Assembly: GCA_963793005.1 (NCBI GenBank)
Contig: CAWBYP010000002.1
Location: forward strand, 930,001 to 994,000
DNA length: 64,000 bases
Direction: 5' to 3'
Source: RPQJ01 sp963793005
GTDB taxonomy: Bacteria; Pseudomonadota; Gammaproteobacteria; Steroidobacterales; Steroidobacteraceae
Every line of letters starts with the position of its first letter. Position 1 is the stretch's first letter. A program made the position numbers and the translations under genes. Shown piece after piece: positions 46,826-56,093 of the stretch. The notes under the pieces were generated by a model. The model made no database searches and was not told the DNA's origin. It was given only the letters and a program-made list of their open reading frames with translations.

Positions 46826-48263
46826 TCAGCCGCTGAGCTTGCGCTTCAGCAGCTCGTTCAACTGCGCCGGGTTGGCCTTGCCCTGGGTGGCCTTCATCAC
46901 CTGGCCGACGAAGAACCCGAACAGCTTGTCCTTGCCTGAGCGGTAGTCCGCGAGCTGCTTCGGGTTGCCTGCCATGACTTCGTCTATGGCCTTCTCGATC
47001 GACGAAGTGTCGGTGATCTGCCGGAGGCCGCGTGCGTCGATGATCTCGTCCGCGCCGCTGCCCCTCGGTCCACATTGCCTCGAAGACTTCCTTGGCGATC
47101 TTGCCGGAAATCGTGTTGTCGCCGATACGTGCGACAAGCTGTGCGAGCGCCGGCGCCACGACGCGGCTCTGGGTGATGTCGAGCCCGTCGCGATTCAGGG
47201 CCCCGGACAGCTCGCCCATGACCCAGTTCGCGGCGAGCTTGTGCTGGCCGCCCAGACCCTGAACCACGGCCTCGTAGTAGGCCGCAAGTTCGCGGCTAGC
47301 GGTGAGCACGCCGGCGTCGTACGCCGAGAGCCCGTGCTCCGCGACCAGGCGCGCCGCCTTCTCGTCCGGCAACTCCGGCAGCGTGGCGCGCACCGACTCG
47401 ACCAGCGCCTCGTCGATCACCAGCGGCAACAGGTCGGGATCCGGGAAGTAGCGGTAATCGTTAGCCTCTTCCTTGGACCGCATCGAGCGCGTCTCGCCGC
47501 GGTCGGGGTCGTAGAGCCGGGTCTCCTGCACCACCTTGCCGCCGCCCTCGATCAGGTCCACCTGGCGCTCGACTTCATAGTTGATGGCGCGCTCGACGAA
47601 GCGGAAGGAATTCAGGTTCTTGATCTCGGCGCGGGTGCCGAACTCTTTCTGGCCCTTGGGGCGCACGGACACGTTGGCGTCGCAGCGGAACGAGCCTTCC
47701 TGCATGTTGCCATCGCAGATCTCGAGGTAACGCACCAGCGTGTGGATCTTCTTCATGTACGCCACGGCTTCCTTCGCCGAGCGCATGTCGGGTTCCGACA
47801 CGATCTCGAGCAGCGGCGTGCCGGCGCGATTCAGGTCGATCCCGGAGAGTCCGTGGAAATCCTCGTGCAGCGACTTGCCCGCGTCCTCCTCGAGGTGGGC
47901 GCGGGTGATTCCGACGGTCTTGCTGCTGCCGTCCTCGAGCATGACTTCGAGCGACCCCGACTGCACGACCGGCAGCTCGTACTGGCTGATCTGGTAGCCC
48001 TTCGGCAGGTCGGGGTAAAAGTAGTTCTTGCGCGCGAACACCGAGCGACGCGCGACCGTCGCCCCGACCGCAAGCCCGAAGCGCACCGCCATGCGCACCG
48101 CCTCGTGGTTCAACACCGGCAGCACGCCCGGGTAGCCGAGGTCGACCAGGTTGGCCTGCGTGTTCGCGCCGGCGCCGAACGCCGTGGACGAGCCCGAGAA
48201 GATCTTGCTGCGCGTCGCAAGCTGCGCGTGGATTTCCAGCCCGATGACGGTTTCCCATTCCAT
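46826..48263 (-). CDS. gatB: Asp/Glu-tRNA(Asn/Gln) amidotransferase subunit B, one frameshift in this sequence
   Basis: Starts at ATG 48263 (EWETVIGLEIHAQLATRSKIFSG), overlapping the gatA stop as TGATG. Conserved stretches include YFYPDLPKGYQISQYE, the metal site region DFHGLSGIDLNRAGTPLLEIVSEPD and IEGGGKVVQETRLYDPDRGET. The frame holds until VFEAMWTEG near 47065. The C-terminal YqeY-like tail (ADEIIDARGLRQITD, then GFFVGQVMKATQGKANP) continues one base out of phase to the stop at 46826. The span is 3n+1. Removing one base from the four-C run at 47061-47064 gives TEGSGADEII and restores the gene. GatB recognises misacylated tRNA and activates its carboxylate. Essential function makes true loss unlikely. 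Confidence 0.93.
47061..47064. other. Frameshift site in gatB (C4 homopolymer)
   Basis: CCCC on the forward strand (GGGG in gatB). One C fewer restores a continuous GatB. Left as is, translation leaves GatB and runs in frame into the fumarase gene. Confidence 0.85.
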
Positions 48264-49735
48264 CACTGGTACTCCGCGGGCACGCGCCTGTGCCAGTCCG
48301 TCAACTGCTGGTACTGGTGCGAGACCGACAACAGCAGCGATTCCGAGAAATGCGGGCCGATCAGCTGTATTCCGACCGGCAGCTGTCTTCCACCCTCCTC
48401 GACGAAACCGCATGGTATGGACACCGCGGGCAGGCCAGCCAGGTTCGCACCGATCGTGTAGATGTCGTTCAGGTACATCGTAATCGGGTCGCTGGTCTTG
48501 GCGCCGAGTTTGAACGCGGGTGTCGGCGCCGTCGGGCCTACAACAACGTCCACGTCCTGGAACGCCCGGGCGAAATCCGCCGCGATCACCTGCCGCACCT
48601 GTTGCGCCTTCAGGTAGTAAGCGTCGTAGTAACCGGCGGAGAGCACGTAGGTGCCGGTCATGATCCGGCGCTTGACCTCGTCACCGAAGCCCTCGCCTCG
48701 CGAGCGCTTGTAGAGGTCGAGCAGGTCGCGCGGCGCATCGCAGCGGTGACCGAAGCGCACGCCGTCGAAACGCGACAGGTTTGACGAGCATTCCGCCGGC
48801 GCCACCACGTAATAGGTCGGCACTGACAAGGGCAGCGCGGGCAGGCTCACCTCGCGCACCGTCGCGCCCTCGGCCTCAAGCGCGGCGATAGCCTCCTGGA
48901 CCAGCTTGCCGACACCCGGCTCCAGGCCCTTGTCGAAAAACTCCCGGATCACGCCGACACGCAGGCCCGCGAGTGGTCGCGAAAGCTCAGCCACGTAGTC
49001 CGGAACCGGCACGTCGACGCTGGTCGAATCCCGCGGATCGAAGCCGGCCATCGAACCGAGCAGCAGCGCCGCGTCCTCGGCCGACCGCGTGAGCACGCCC
49101 GCCTGGTCCAGGCTCGACGCGAACGCGACCATGCCGTATCGGGACACCCGCCCGTAGGTCGGCTTGAATCCGGTCAGGTTGGTGAGCGCCGCGGGCTGGC
49201 GGATCGAGCCGCCGGTGTCGGTGCCGCTGGCCGCGGGCGCGAGGCAGGCGGCGACCGCGGCGGCGGAGCCACCCGAGGAGCCGCCGGGCACCCGTGACGG
49301 GTCCCACGGGTTGCGTACCGGGCCGAAGAAGCTGGTCTCGTTCGACGAGCCCATCGCGAACTCGTCCATGTTGGTCTTGCCGAGCAGGACCGTGCCCGAA
49401 GCCTTCCAGCGCTCGACCACGGTGGCGTCGTAAGGCGCGACGAAGTTCGACAGCATCCTGGACGAGCAGGTCGTCAGCACGCCGTCCGTGCAGAAAATGT
49501 CCTTGTGGGCGATCGGGACGCCGGTAAGGGGACCCCCCTCGCCTTTCGCCAGCAGCTCGTCGGCGGCCCGGGCGTCGGCCAGTGCGCGGTCGGCGGTTAC
49601 CGTGACGAAGGCGTTCAGGTCGGGCGCCATCCGCTCGATGCGGCCGAGGAAGTGGAGCGCCAGGTCGAGGCTGGAGAACCGCCGGTCCCTGAGGCCGGCC
49701 GCCAGTTCGGCGACGGTCATCTTATGCAGCGACAT
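48263..49735 (-). CDS. gatA: Asp/Glu-tRNA(Asn/Gln) amidotransferase subunit A
   Basis: 490 residues. The amidase-signature catalytic triad is visible: lysine in PIAHKDIF, the glycine/serine-rich PGGSSGGSAAAVAA, and the nucleophile in SGTDTGGSIRQPAALT. It hydrolyses glutamine and supplies ammonia to GatB. It starts at ATG 49735, 10 bases after the gatC stop; the upstream frame to 50023 covers gatC and is not coding. Confidence 0.97.
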   Translation of the reverse strand: MSLHKMTVAELAAGLRDRRFSSLDLALHFLGRIERMAPDLNAFVTVTADRALADARAADELLAKGEGGPLTGVPIAHKDIFCTDGVLTTCSSRMLSNFVAPYDATVVERWKASGTVLLGKTNMDEFAMGSSNETSFFGPVRNPWDPSRVPGGSSGGSAAAVAACLAPAASGTDTGGSIRQPAALTNLTGFKPTYGRVSRYGMVAFASSLDQAGVLTRSAEDAALLLGSMAGFDPRDSTSVDVPVPDYVAELSRPLAGLRVGVIREFFDKGLEPGVGKLVQEAIAALEAEGATVREVSLPALPLSVPTYYVVAPAECSSNLSRFDGVRFGHRCDAPRDLLDLYKRSRGEGFGDEVKRRIMTGTYVLSAGYYDAYYLKAQQVRQVIAADFARAFQDVDVVVGPTAPTPAFKLGAKTSDPITMYLNDIYTIGANLAGLPAVSIPCGFVEEGGRQLPVGIQLIGPHFSESLLLSVSHQYQQLTDWHRRVPAEYQ

Positions 49736-49745
49736 GGCCCTGGCC

Positions 49746-50036
49746 TCAGTCGATGACTTTTGGAACGAGGTACAGGCCGGCCGCGACCGCAGCGGCATTC
49801 TGCTGGTATCTCTCGTGCCGGTCGGTCTCGGTGACCAGGTCCGGGCGCAGGCGCTGCACCTGGTCCGCCAGCGGGTGGGCCATGGGCGTGACCCCGCTGG
49901 TGTCGGCACCGGCGAGCTGCTCGACAAAGTCGATGATGCTGGACAGACTTTCGACGTAGACGGGCAACTGCGCCTCGCTGATCTCGAGGCGAGCGAGGTG
50001 GGCGATGCCCTCCACCTGGGCACGAGTCAAACTCAT
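49746..50036 (-). CDS. gatC: Asp/Glu-tRNA(Asn/Gln) amidotransferase subunit C
   Basis: 96 residues, typical GatC: VEGIAHLARLEISEAQL at the start, IIDFVEQLAGADTSGVTPMAHPL in the middle and the C-terminal NAAAVAAGLYLVPKVID. It wraps GatA and GatB into the heterotrimer. First gene of gatC-gatA-gatB, followed by fumarase and hslO. It is divergent from mreB across 134 bases. Confidence 0.97.
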   Translation of the reverse strand: MSLTRAQVEGIAHLARLEISEAQLPVYVESLSSIIDFVEQLAGADTSGVTPMAHPLADQVQRLRPDLVTETDRHERYQQNAAAVAAGLYLVPKVID

Positions 50037-50071
50037 GGAAAGCTCGCAGAACCGGAAAAAACAGTCGATAA

Positions 50072-50077
50072 ATCATA
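50072..50077 (-). promoter_or_regulatory. Possible -10 element for gatC
   Basis: TATGAT on the minus strand, about 36 bases before the gatC start codon, in a locally AT-rich patch of the mreB-gatC spacer. No good -35 is seen at the right distance, so this is tentative. Confidence 0.25.
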
Positions 50078-50170
50078 CACGTCGCCTTGCCGAAAGTCCT
50101 GACAATGGTTAAATTGCCCTGATACCCGCGCAACAGCGCGCCCCTCCTCCTGCTGGTCACTTTTCCCCAG

Positions 50171-51214
50171 ATGTTCAAGAAACTCCGAGGCTATTTTTCC
50201 AACGACCTCTCGATCGACCTAGGCACCGCCAACACTCTCATCTACGTCCGCGGCAAGGGCATCGTGCTGAACGAGCCCTCGGTCGTCGCGATACGCGAAG
50301 AGCCCTCGCGCGGCGGCAAGAAGATCGAGGCAGTCGGTACGGAAGCGAAGAACATGCTGGGCCGCACGCCCGGCAACATCACAGCAATCCGCCCGTTGAA
50401 GGACGGTGTGATCGCCGACTTCACCGTTACCGAGAAGATGCTGCAGTACTTCATCGAGAAGGTGCACGGCAACCGGATGATTCGCCCGAGCCCGCGAGTG
50501 CTGGTGTGCGTGCCCTACGGCTCGACCCAGGTCGAGCGGCGGGCGATCCAGGAATCGGCCGAGGGTGCCGGCGCGCGCTGGGTGCGCCTGATCGAGGAAC
50601 CGATGGCGGCCGCGGTCGGCGCGGGCATGCCCGTGCACGAGGCACGCGGTTCGATGGTGCTGGACGTCGGCGGCGGCACCTCCGAAGTGGCGGTCATTTC
50701 GCTGAACGGCATCGTGTACGCCGCATCCGTGCGCCTCGGCGGCGACCGCTTCGACGAGGCGATCATCAATTACGTGCGGCGCAACTACGGGATCCTGATC
50801 GGCGAGGCAACTGCCGAACGCATCAAGATCGAAATCGGATCGGCCTACCCGGGCCAGCAGGTTCGCGAAATATCGGTCAGGGGTCGCAACCTCTCCGAGG
50901 GCGTGCCGCGCAGCTTCACGCTGAACTCGAACGAGATCCTCGAGGCGCTGCAGGAGCCGCTGCAGGGCATCGTCGGCGCGGTGAAGGCCGCGCTCGAGCA
51001 GACCCCGCCGGAGCTCGGCTCCGACGTCGCTGATCGCGGCATCGTACTGACGGGCGGTGGCGCGCTGCTGCGCGACATCGACAAGCTGCTGATGGAAGAA
51101 ACGGGCCTGCCGGTCGTGGTGGCCGAGGACCCGCTCACCTGCGTGGCACGCGGCGGCGGCAAGATGCTGGAACTGATCGACGAACACGGCCCGGGCCTCT
51201 TCGGGCTCGACTGA
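50171..51214 (+). CDS. mreB: Rod shape-determining protein MreB
   Basis: 347 residues, actin fold. SIDLGTANTLIYVRGKGIVLNEPSVVA is phosphate loop 1. VCVPYGSTQVERRAIQESAEGAG, LDVGGGTSEVAVISLNG (phosphate 2) and DRGIVLTGGGALLRDID follow. The N-terminal amphipathic segment FKKLRGYFSNDLS binds the membrane. It organises lateral wall synthesis together with the six wall genes that follow. First gene of the operon. Confidence 0.98.
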   Translation: MFKKLRGYFSNDLSIDLGTANTLIYVRGKGIVLNEPSVVAIREEPSRGGKKIEAVGTEAKNMLGRTPGNITAIRPLKDGVIADFTVTEKMLQYFIEKVHGNRMIRPSPRVLVCVPYGSTQVERRAIQESAEGAGARWVRLIEEPMAAAVGAGMPVHEARGSMVLDVGGGTSEVAVISLNGIVYAASVRLGGDRFDEAIINYVRRNYGILIGEATAERIKIEIGSAYPGQQVREISVRGRNLSEGVPRSFTLNSNEILEALQEPLQGIVGAVKAALEQTPPELGSDVADRGIVLTGGGALLRDIDKLLMEETGLPVVVAEDPLTCVARGGGKMLELIDEHGPGLFGLD

Positions 51215-51245
51215 TCGCGAGCGTGACCGCCCAGCTGCCGCCACC

Positions 51246-52418
51246 GTGGTAGAACTGAGCCACGACTCGCGCCCGATCATCGGCCGCGGCACGCCGCTGG
51301 TTGCCACGTTCCTGATGCTCGCGGCCGCCTCGATCGCGCTGATGGTGGCCGACGTCCGTTACGAGCAGCTCGAGCGGGTGCGCGGCTGGATGAATTCCGC
51401 CGCCTATCCGCTGCAGCTCGCCATCGACCTGCCGTTCAGCGCCTGGGAATCGATTGCGGGCTGGTTCGCGGACAGCGACAGCCTGCGCCAGCAGAATCTC
51501 GAGATCTCCGCGCAGCTGCGTGACGCGAACCTGCAGCTGCAGCGCTTCGATGCACTCGAGCAGGAGAACCGGCGGCTGCGCGAAATGCGCGGCAGTTCGG
51601 CTGCAGTCGCGAAGCGCGCCATGGTCGCCTCAATTCTCAAGGTGGACCTCGATCCGTTCCGTCACCGCGTACTGCTCGACCGCGGCGCTTCCGACGGTGT
51701 ATTCAAGGGCCAGACGGTGCTCGATGCACAGGGCATCTTCGGCCAGGTATGGCGTGTCAACGCGCGCACCTCCGAAGCGATCCTGATCAGCGATGCTGAG
51801 CATGCGATTCCGGTGAAGTCGAACCGCAGCGGAGTGCGCACCATCGCGGTCGGCACCGGCGACCCCGATAGCCTGGCGCTGCCATTCGTCACGGGTGAGT
51901 CCGACATCCGCAAGGGAGACCTGCTGATATCGACGGGCATGGGAGGCGTGTTCCCGCCCGGCTATCCCGTGGCCACGGTAACGCGAGTCGAGCGTACCTC
52001 GAAGGCGACGTTCGCCATCGTCGAGGCGCGACCTGCCGCGGCTCTCGACCGCGACAGCGAAGTGATGCTGGTGTGGTTCGACGCGCCGCAGGCCGAACTG
52101 GACGGCGCTGCCGGGGATCCAGGCGCAGCGACTGCGCAACCCGGGTCGGTCCAGGCTGCGCCCGCGGCCACCCGCTCCGGCGCCGCGGCAAGCGCGACGG
52201 CTGCACCAACCCCCGCGGCATCCACGACGCCGCCCGCGTCCAGTGCTGGTGGTTCCTCTGCCGCTGGTTCGGCTCCCGCTGAATCGGCTGCTCCCGCGGA
52301 TTCCGCCCCGCTTGATCCGGCACCCGCCGGGACCGCGCCCGACGAGCCTGCGCCTGTTGATTCCGCTCCCGCCCAAACGACGCCTGCGCCCGATGCAGCC
52401 TCGGGAGAAACGCAATGA
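51246..52418 (+). CDS. mreC: Rod shape-determining protein MreC, with long Ala/Pro/Ser tail
   Basis: 390 residues. Membrane helix at about 18-36, coiled coil at 77-115 (DSLRQQNLEISAQLRDANLQ), and the double beta-barrel at about 120-278 (RVLLDRGASDGVFKGQTVLD, LLISTGMGGVFPPGYPVA). Residues 281-390 are a low-complexity tail rich in alanine, proline, serine and threonine. A normal MreC ends near residue 280-300, so the tail is unusual. MreC scaffolds PBP2 and RodA in the periplasm. Starts at GTG 51246; the stop overlaps mreD (ATGA). Confidence 0.95.
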   Translation: MVELSHDSRPIIGRGTPLVATFLMLAAASIALMVADVRYEQLERVRGWMNSAAYPLQLAIDLPFSAWESIAGWFADSDSLRQQNLEISAQLRDANLQLQRFDALEQENRRLREMRGSSAAVAKRAMVASILKVDLDPFRHRVLLDRGASDGVFKGQTVLDAQGIFGQVWRVNARTSEAILISDAEHAIPVKSNRSGVRTIAVGTGDPDSLALPFVTGESDIRKGDLLISTGMGGVFPPGYPVATVTRVERTSKATFAIVEARPAAALDRDSEVMLVWFDAPQAELDGAAGDPGAATAQPGSVQAAPAATRSGAAASATAAPTPAASTTPPASSAGGSSAAGSAPAESAAPADSAPLDPAPAGTAPDEPAPVDSAPAQTTPAPDAASGETQ

Positions 52419-52897
52419 GGCGCGGCATGCTCGGCCGCCGGATCCTGTACTGGCTCAGTGTGGCAGCCGGCCTTGCGCTGGCGATCGTGCCGCTGCCAGG
52501 CTGGATGGACGCAGCACGCCCTGACTTCGCGCTGCTTGCGGTCCTGTACTGGATACTCTCGAGCCCGCGCATCGCCGGGCTGTGGTATGCGTGGCTCGCC
52601 GGACTGTTTCTCGACGTGCTGCGCGGAATGGTGCTCGGCCAGCATGCGCTCGGGTTCCTGGTGGTGGCATTCCTGACGCACCGCCTGCAGTTGCGCATGC
52701 GCATGTTCCCGATCCCCCACCAGGCAGCCGCAGTAATGCTGCTGCTCGCGCTGTACCACTTCATCATCTTCTGGACCGACGGGCTGACCGGACACGGCTA
52801 CACGGGCTGGAATCGCTGGTTGCCTGTGCTGTCGGGCGCGCTGCTCTGGCCGCTGATCGTCGCGGCAGGCGACACGCTGACCCGACGTTCGCGCTGA
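52415..52897 (+). CDS. mreD: Rod shape-determining protein MreD
   Basis: 160 residues with four or five transmembrane helices. RPDFALLAVLYWILSSPRIAGLWYAWLAGLFLDVLRGMVLGQHALG is the conserved MreD region. It is an inner-membrane component of the elongasome that balances MreC action on PBP2. Overlaps mreC by four bases and precedes mrdA by 11. Confidence 0.94.
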   Translation: MRRGMLGRRILYWLSVAAGLALAIVPLPGWMDAARPDFALLAVLYWILSSPRIAGLWYAWLAGLFLDVLRGMVLGQHALGFLVVAFLTHRLQLRMRMFPIPHQAAAVMLLLALYHFIIFWTDGLTGHGYTGWNRWLPVLSGALLWPLIVAAGDTLTRRSR

Positions 52898-52908
52898 CCC
52901 CGAGTACG

Positions 52909-54951
52909 ATGGCGCGCACAGTCCGCCTCAAGGATCACTGGGCCGAACAGCGCATGTTCGGCCGTCGCGTGATCGTCGCGACCATGGTGATCTTCTTCTG
53001 CCTGTCTGCGCTGGGCGCGCGACTCGTCTACCTGCAGGTCCTCAGGTATGACTACTTCAGCGACCTCTCGCAGGGCAATCGCATCCGCATCGATCCGGTG
53101 CCGCCCAGCCGCGGCCTGGTACTGGACCGCAACGGCATTCCGCTCGCGCTGAACCGCCCTTCCTACCAGCTCGAAATCACCCGTGAGCAGACCCCGGACC
53201 TCGAAGGGACGGTGTCGCGGCTGATCGAGCTCGACCTGCTTCCCGCCGAGGACCACGACCGCGTACTGCGAACCATCAAGGCACGCCGCGCGTTCGACTC
53301 GGTGCCCGTGAGGCTGCAGTTGAGCGAGGAGGAACTCGCACGCTTCGCCGTCCGGCGCCAGGACTTTCCCGGCGTCGAGGTCCGGCCGCGCCTGACACGG
53401 CATTACCCGTTGGGTGGCACCGGCGTGCACGCGCTGGGCTACGTGGCTGCCATCAGCGAGGCGGACGAGAAGCGCATCGACCTGGCCAACTACGCCGGCA
53501 CCACTTTGATCGGCAAGCTGGGCGTGGAACGCGCCTACGAGGACGAACTGCACGGTAAGACCGGCTACCAGCAGCTGCTGGTCAATGCCCAGGGCCGCCA
53601 CGTGGAGCGCGTGGGAACCGCGGCCGCGGATCTCAAGCGGCGCGAGCCGGTGGCCGGCAACGACCTGTACCTTGCGGTGGACGCGCGGGTGCAGAAGGCC
53701 GCCGAGGACGCGCTCGCCGGCCAGCGCGCCGCCGTCGTCGCCATCGACCCGCGCAATGGCGACGTACTCGCGTTCGTGAGCACGCCGACTTTCGACCCGA
53801 ACGGTTTCGCGCGCGGACTGTCGTATGCGGAATACGCCGCGCTCTCCGAGAACATCGACGTGCCCCTCTACGATCGCGCGCTGCGCGGCGTATACCCGCC
53901 CGGCTCGACCATCAAGCCGCTGGTCGCGCTCGCCGGACTCGAATACGGCATCGCCGATCCCGACAAGACCGAGTTCTGCCGCGGCTACTTCCAGCTTGGC
54001 GGCGACAGCCATCGGTATCGCGACTGGAAAAAGGGCGGGCATGGCACGGTGGACATGCACTCGGCGATTGCCCAGTCCTGCGACGTCTATTTCTACGGGC
54101 TCGCCCAGCGGCTCGGCATCGACCGCATGCACGATTTCCTGGCGAAGTTCGGTCTCGGCGCCGCAACCGGCATCGACATCGCCGGCGAGCGCACGGCGCT
54201 GCTGCCTTCGCGCGAATGGAAGAAAACGGCGTTCAAGCGCAAGGACATGCAGATCTGGTTTCCGGGCGAGACCGTCATCGCGGGCATCGGCCAGGGGTAC
54301 ATGCTGACCACGCCGCTGCAGCTCGCACACGTGACAGCGACGATCTCGATGCGCGGCAAGCGCTACGCGCCGCGACTCGTGACGCGCATCCGCGATTCAA
54401 GCACTGGCGAGATCCGGGAACTGCCGCCGAGGGAACTGCCGCCGGTCGAAGTGAGTGACCCCTCGCACTGGGACGTCATCATCGGCGGCATGATCGGCGT
54501 GACCAACGACTGGAACGGCACGGCGCGCCGCCTGCAGGTCGGAGCGCCCTACAGGATCGCCGGCAAGTCCGGCACCGCGCAGGTGTTCGGAATCAAGCAG
54601 GACGCCAAATACAAGGAGTCGGAAGTTGCGGAACGGCTTCGTGATCACGGCCTGTTCATCGCCTTTGCCCCCGCTGACGACCCGACAATCGCGGTGGCGG
54701 TGGTGGTTGAGAACGGACGCAGCGGCAGCGGCACGGCCGGGCCGATAGCGCGTAAGGTGATCGACGCTTACCTGCTGCCCGAATCTGTTGCAGGTCCCAC
54801 TACCGGCGCGGTCGCGTCATCTGCCACGGGCGCGACGCCAGACGGAGCGGCAGGCGCCGCCGGATCACCTGCCACCGGCGCGCCGTCGAACGAAGCTGCC
54901 GCCGCAGCGGTACCACAGCCGGCGGGCGCGACGGGAGGAATCGAGGAATGA
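52909..54951 (+). CDS. mrdA: Penicillin-binding protein 2 (elongation transpeptidase)
   Basis: 680 residues from ATG 52909; the open frame back to 52582 lies over mreD and is not used. N-terminal membrane anchor (VIVATMVIFFCLSALGARLVYLQVL). Pedestal domain with RGLVLDRNGIPLALN. Transpeptidase motifs: Ser333-Thr-Ile-Lys336 (PPGSTIKP), SCD in AQSCDVYFYGLA, and KSGTAQ. The last 50 or so residues are an Ala/Pro/Gly-rich tail, longer than usual. It crosslinks new glycan made by RodA. Its stop overlaps rodA (ATGA). Confidence 0.97.
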   Translation: MARTVRLKDHWAEQRMFGRRVIVATMVIFFCLSALGARLVYLQVLRYDYFSDLSQGNRIRIDPVPPSRGLVLDRNGIPLALNRPSYQLEITREQTPDLEGTVSRLIELDLLPAEDHDRVLRTIKARRAFDSVPVRLQLSEEELARFAVRRQDFPGVEVRPRLTRHYPLGGTGVHALGYVAAISEADEKRIDLANYAGTTLIGKLGVERAYEDELHGKTGYQQLLVNAQGRHVERVGTAAADLKRREPVAGNDLYLAVDARVQKAAEDALAGQRAAVVAIDPRNGDVLAFVSTPTFDPNGFARGLSYAEYAALSENIDVPLYDRALRGVYPPGSTIKPLVALAGLEYGIADPDKTEFCRGYFQLGGDSHRYRDWKKGGHGTVDMHSAIAQSCDVYFYGLAQRLGIDRMHDFLAKFGLGAATGIDIAGERTALLPSREWKKTAFKRKDMQIWFPGETVIAGIGQGYMLTTPLQLAHVTATISMRGKRYAPRLVTRIRDSSTGEIRELPPRELPPVEVSDPSHWDVIIGGMIGVTNDWNGTARRLQVGAPYRIAGKSGTAQVFGIKQDAKYKESEVAERLRDHGLFIAFAPADDPTIAVAVVVENGRSGSGTAGPIARKVIDAYLLPESVAGPTTGAVASSATGATPDGAAGAAGSPATGAPSNEAAAAAVPQPAGATGGIEE

Positions 54952-56093
54952 GGACCGAGATTGCCGGACCCGGGTACTCGAGCCGTACTCGCCGCACGCT
55001 GACGCTCACCGGACGGCTGATGGACGTCCTGCACCTCGACGGGCCGCTGCTGCTTGCGGTGCTGTCGGTCTGCGCGGCCGGGCTCGTCGTGCTCTACAGC
55101 GCGGCCGGCGAGGACATCGGCGTATTTGTCGCGCAGGCCGCACGCGTGGGTCTCGCGCTGGGCGTGCTGGTCGCCGTCGCGCAGGTGCCTCCGCGCCTGA
55201 TGCGCGTCGGCGCACCGTGGCTCTACCTGCTCGGCGTCCTGCTGCTGGTGGCCGTCGCGGTAAAGGGCGACGTGTCGATGGGCGCCCAGCGCTGGCTCGA
55301 CCTGGGCGTCGTGCGTTTCCAGCCCTCGGAGATGTTGAAAATCGCGGTACCACTCGCCTGTGCCTGGTACCTGCACGACCGGCCACTGCCGCCCGACCTG
55401 AGCTCGCTGCTGGTACTGGGCGCGGCGGTGCTGGTACCGGCGCTGCTGATCGCGGAACAACCCGACCTCGGTACGGCGCTGCTGGTGACCGCCGGCGGCG
55501 CGATGGTCGTGCTGCTGGCGGGCCTGCAGCTGCGTTACATCGCGAGCCTCGGCGCGGCGTTCCTGGCCGCGGTGCCGGTGGCGTGGCACTTCATGCACGA
55601 CTACCAGCGCAAGCGCGTGCTGATGTTCCTGAATCCGCAGGACGATCCGCTGGGGGCCGGCTACCACACCATCCAGTCGCAGATCGCGATCGGCTCGGGC
55701 GGCCTGTTCGGCAAGGGCTACATGGGCGGCAGCCAGTCGCAACTCGAGTTCCTGCCGGAACGCTCGACGGATTTCATCTTCGCGGTGATCGGCGAGGAGT
55801 GGGGGCTGGTAGGGCTTGGCGTGCTGATGGCGCTGTACATGCTGGTCGTCGCACGCGGGCTCTACATCGCGGTCCAGGCGCAGGATACGTTTTCACGCCT
55901 GATGGCTGGCGCGCTGACTCTGACGTTCGCCGTCTACCTGTTCGTCAACAGCGGAATGGTTGCGGGTCTGCTGCCGGTGGTTGGCGTGCCGCTGCCGCTG
56001 GTGAGCTACGGCGGCACGTCAATGGTGACCCTCATGGCGGGCTTCGGTATCCTGATGTCCATCCACTCCCGCCGGAAACTCGTCTCGACGTGA
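54948..56093 (+). CDS. rodA: Peptidoglycan glycosyltransferase RodA (SEDS)
   Basis: 381 residues, about ten transmembrane helices. SEDS-family markers: GAQRWLDLGVVRFQPSEMLKIAVPL with the conserved glutamate, AEQPDLGTALLV with the catalytic-loop aspartate, and LPERSTDFIFAVIGEEWG, plus the end VPLPLVSYGGTSM. Polymerises lipid II in partnership with PBP2. Overlaps mrdA upstream (ATGA) and mltB downstream (GTGA). Confidence 0.97.
   Translation: MRTEIAGPGYSSRTRRTLTLTGRLMDVLHLDGPLLLAVLSVCAAGLVVLYSAAGEDIGVFVAQAARVGLALGVLVAVAQVPPRLMRVGAPWLYLLGVLLLVAVAVKGDVSMGAQRWLDLGVVRFQPSEMLKIAVPLACAWYLHDRPLPPDLSSLLVLGAAVLVPALLIAEQPDLGTALLVTAGGAMVVLLAGLQLRYIASLGAAFLAAVPVAWHFMHDYQRKRVLMFLNPQDDPLGAGYHTIQSQIAIGSGGLFGKGYMGGSQSQLEFLPERSTDFIFAVIGEEWGLVGLGVLMALYMLVVARGLYIAVQAQDTFSRLMAGALTLTFAVYLFVNSGMVAGLLPVVGVPLPLVSYGGTSMVTLMAGFGILMSIHSRRKLVST

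Noticed and set aside
45285..48413. Continuous 1042-codon frame as a GatB-fumarase fusion protein
   Set aside because: The junction reads as low-similarity arginine/histidine-rich sequence, the genuine GatB tail is found one base out of phase, and fumarase has its own ATG at 46814.
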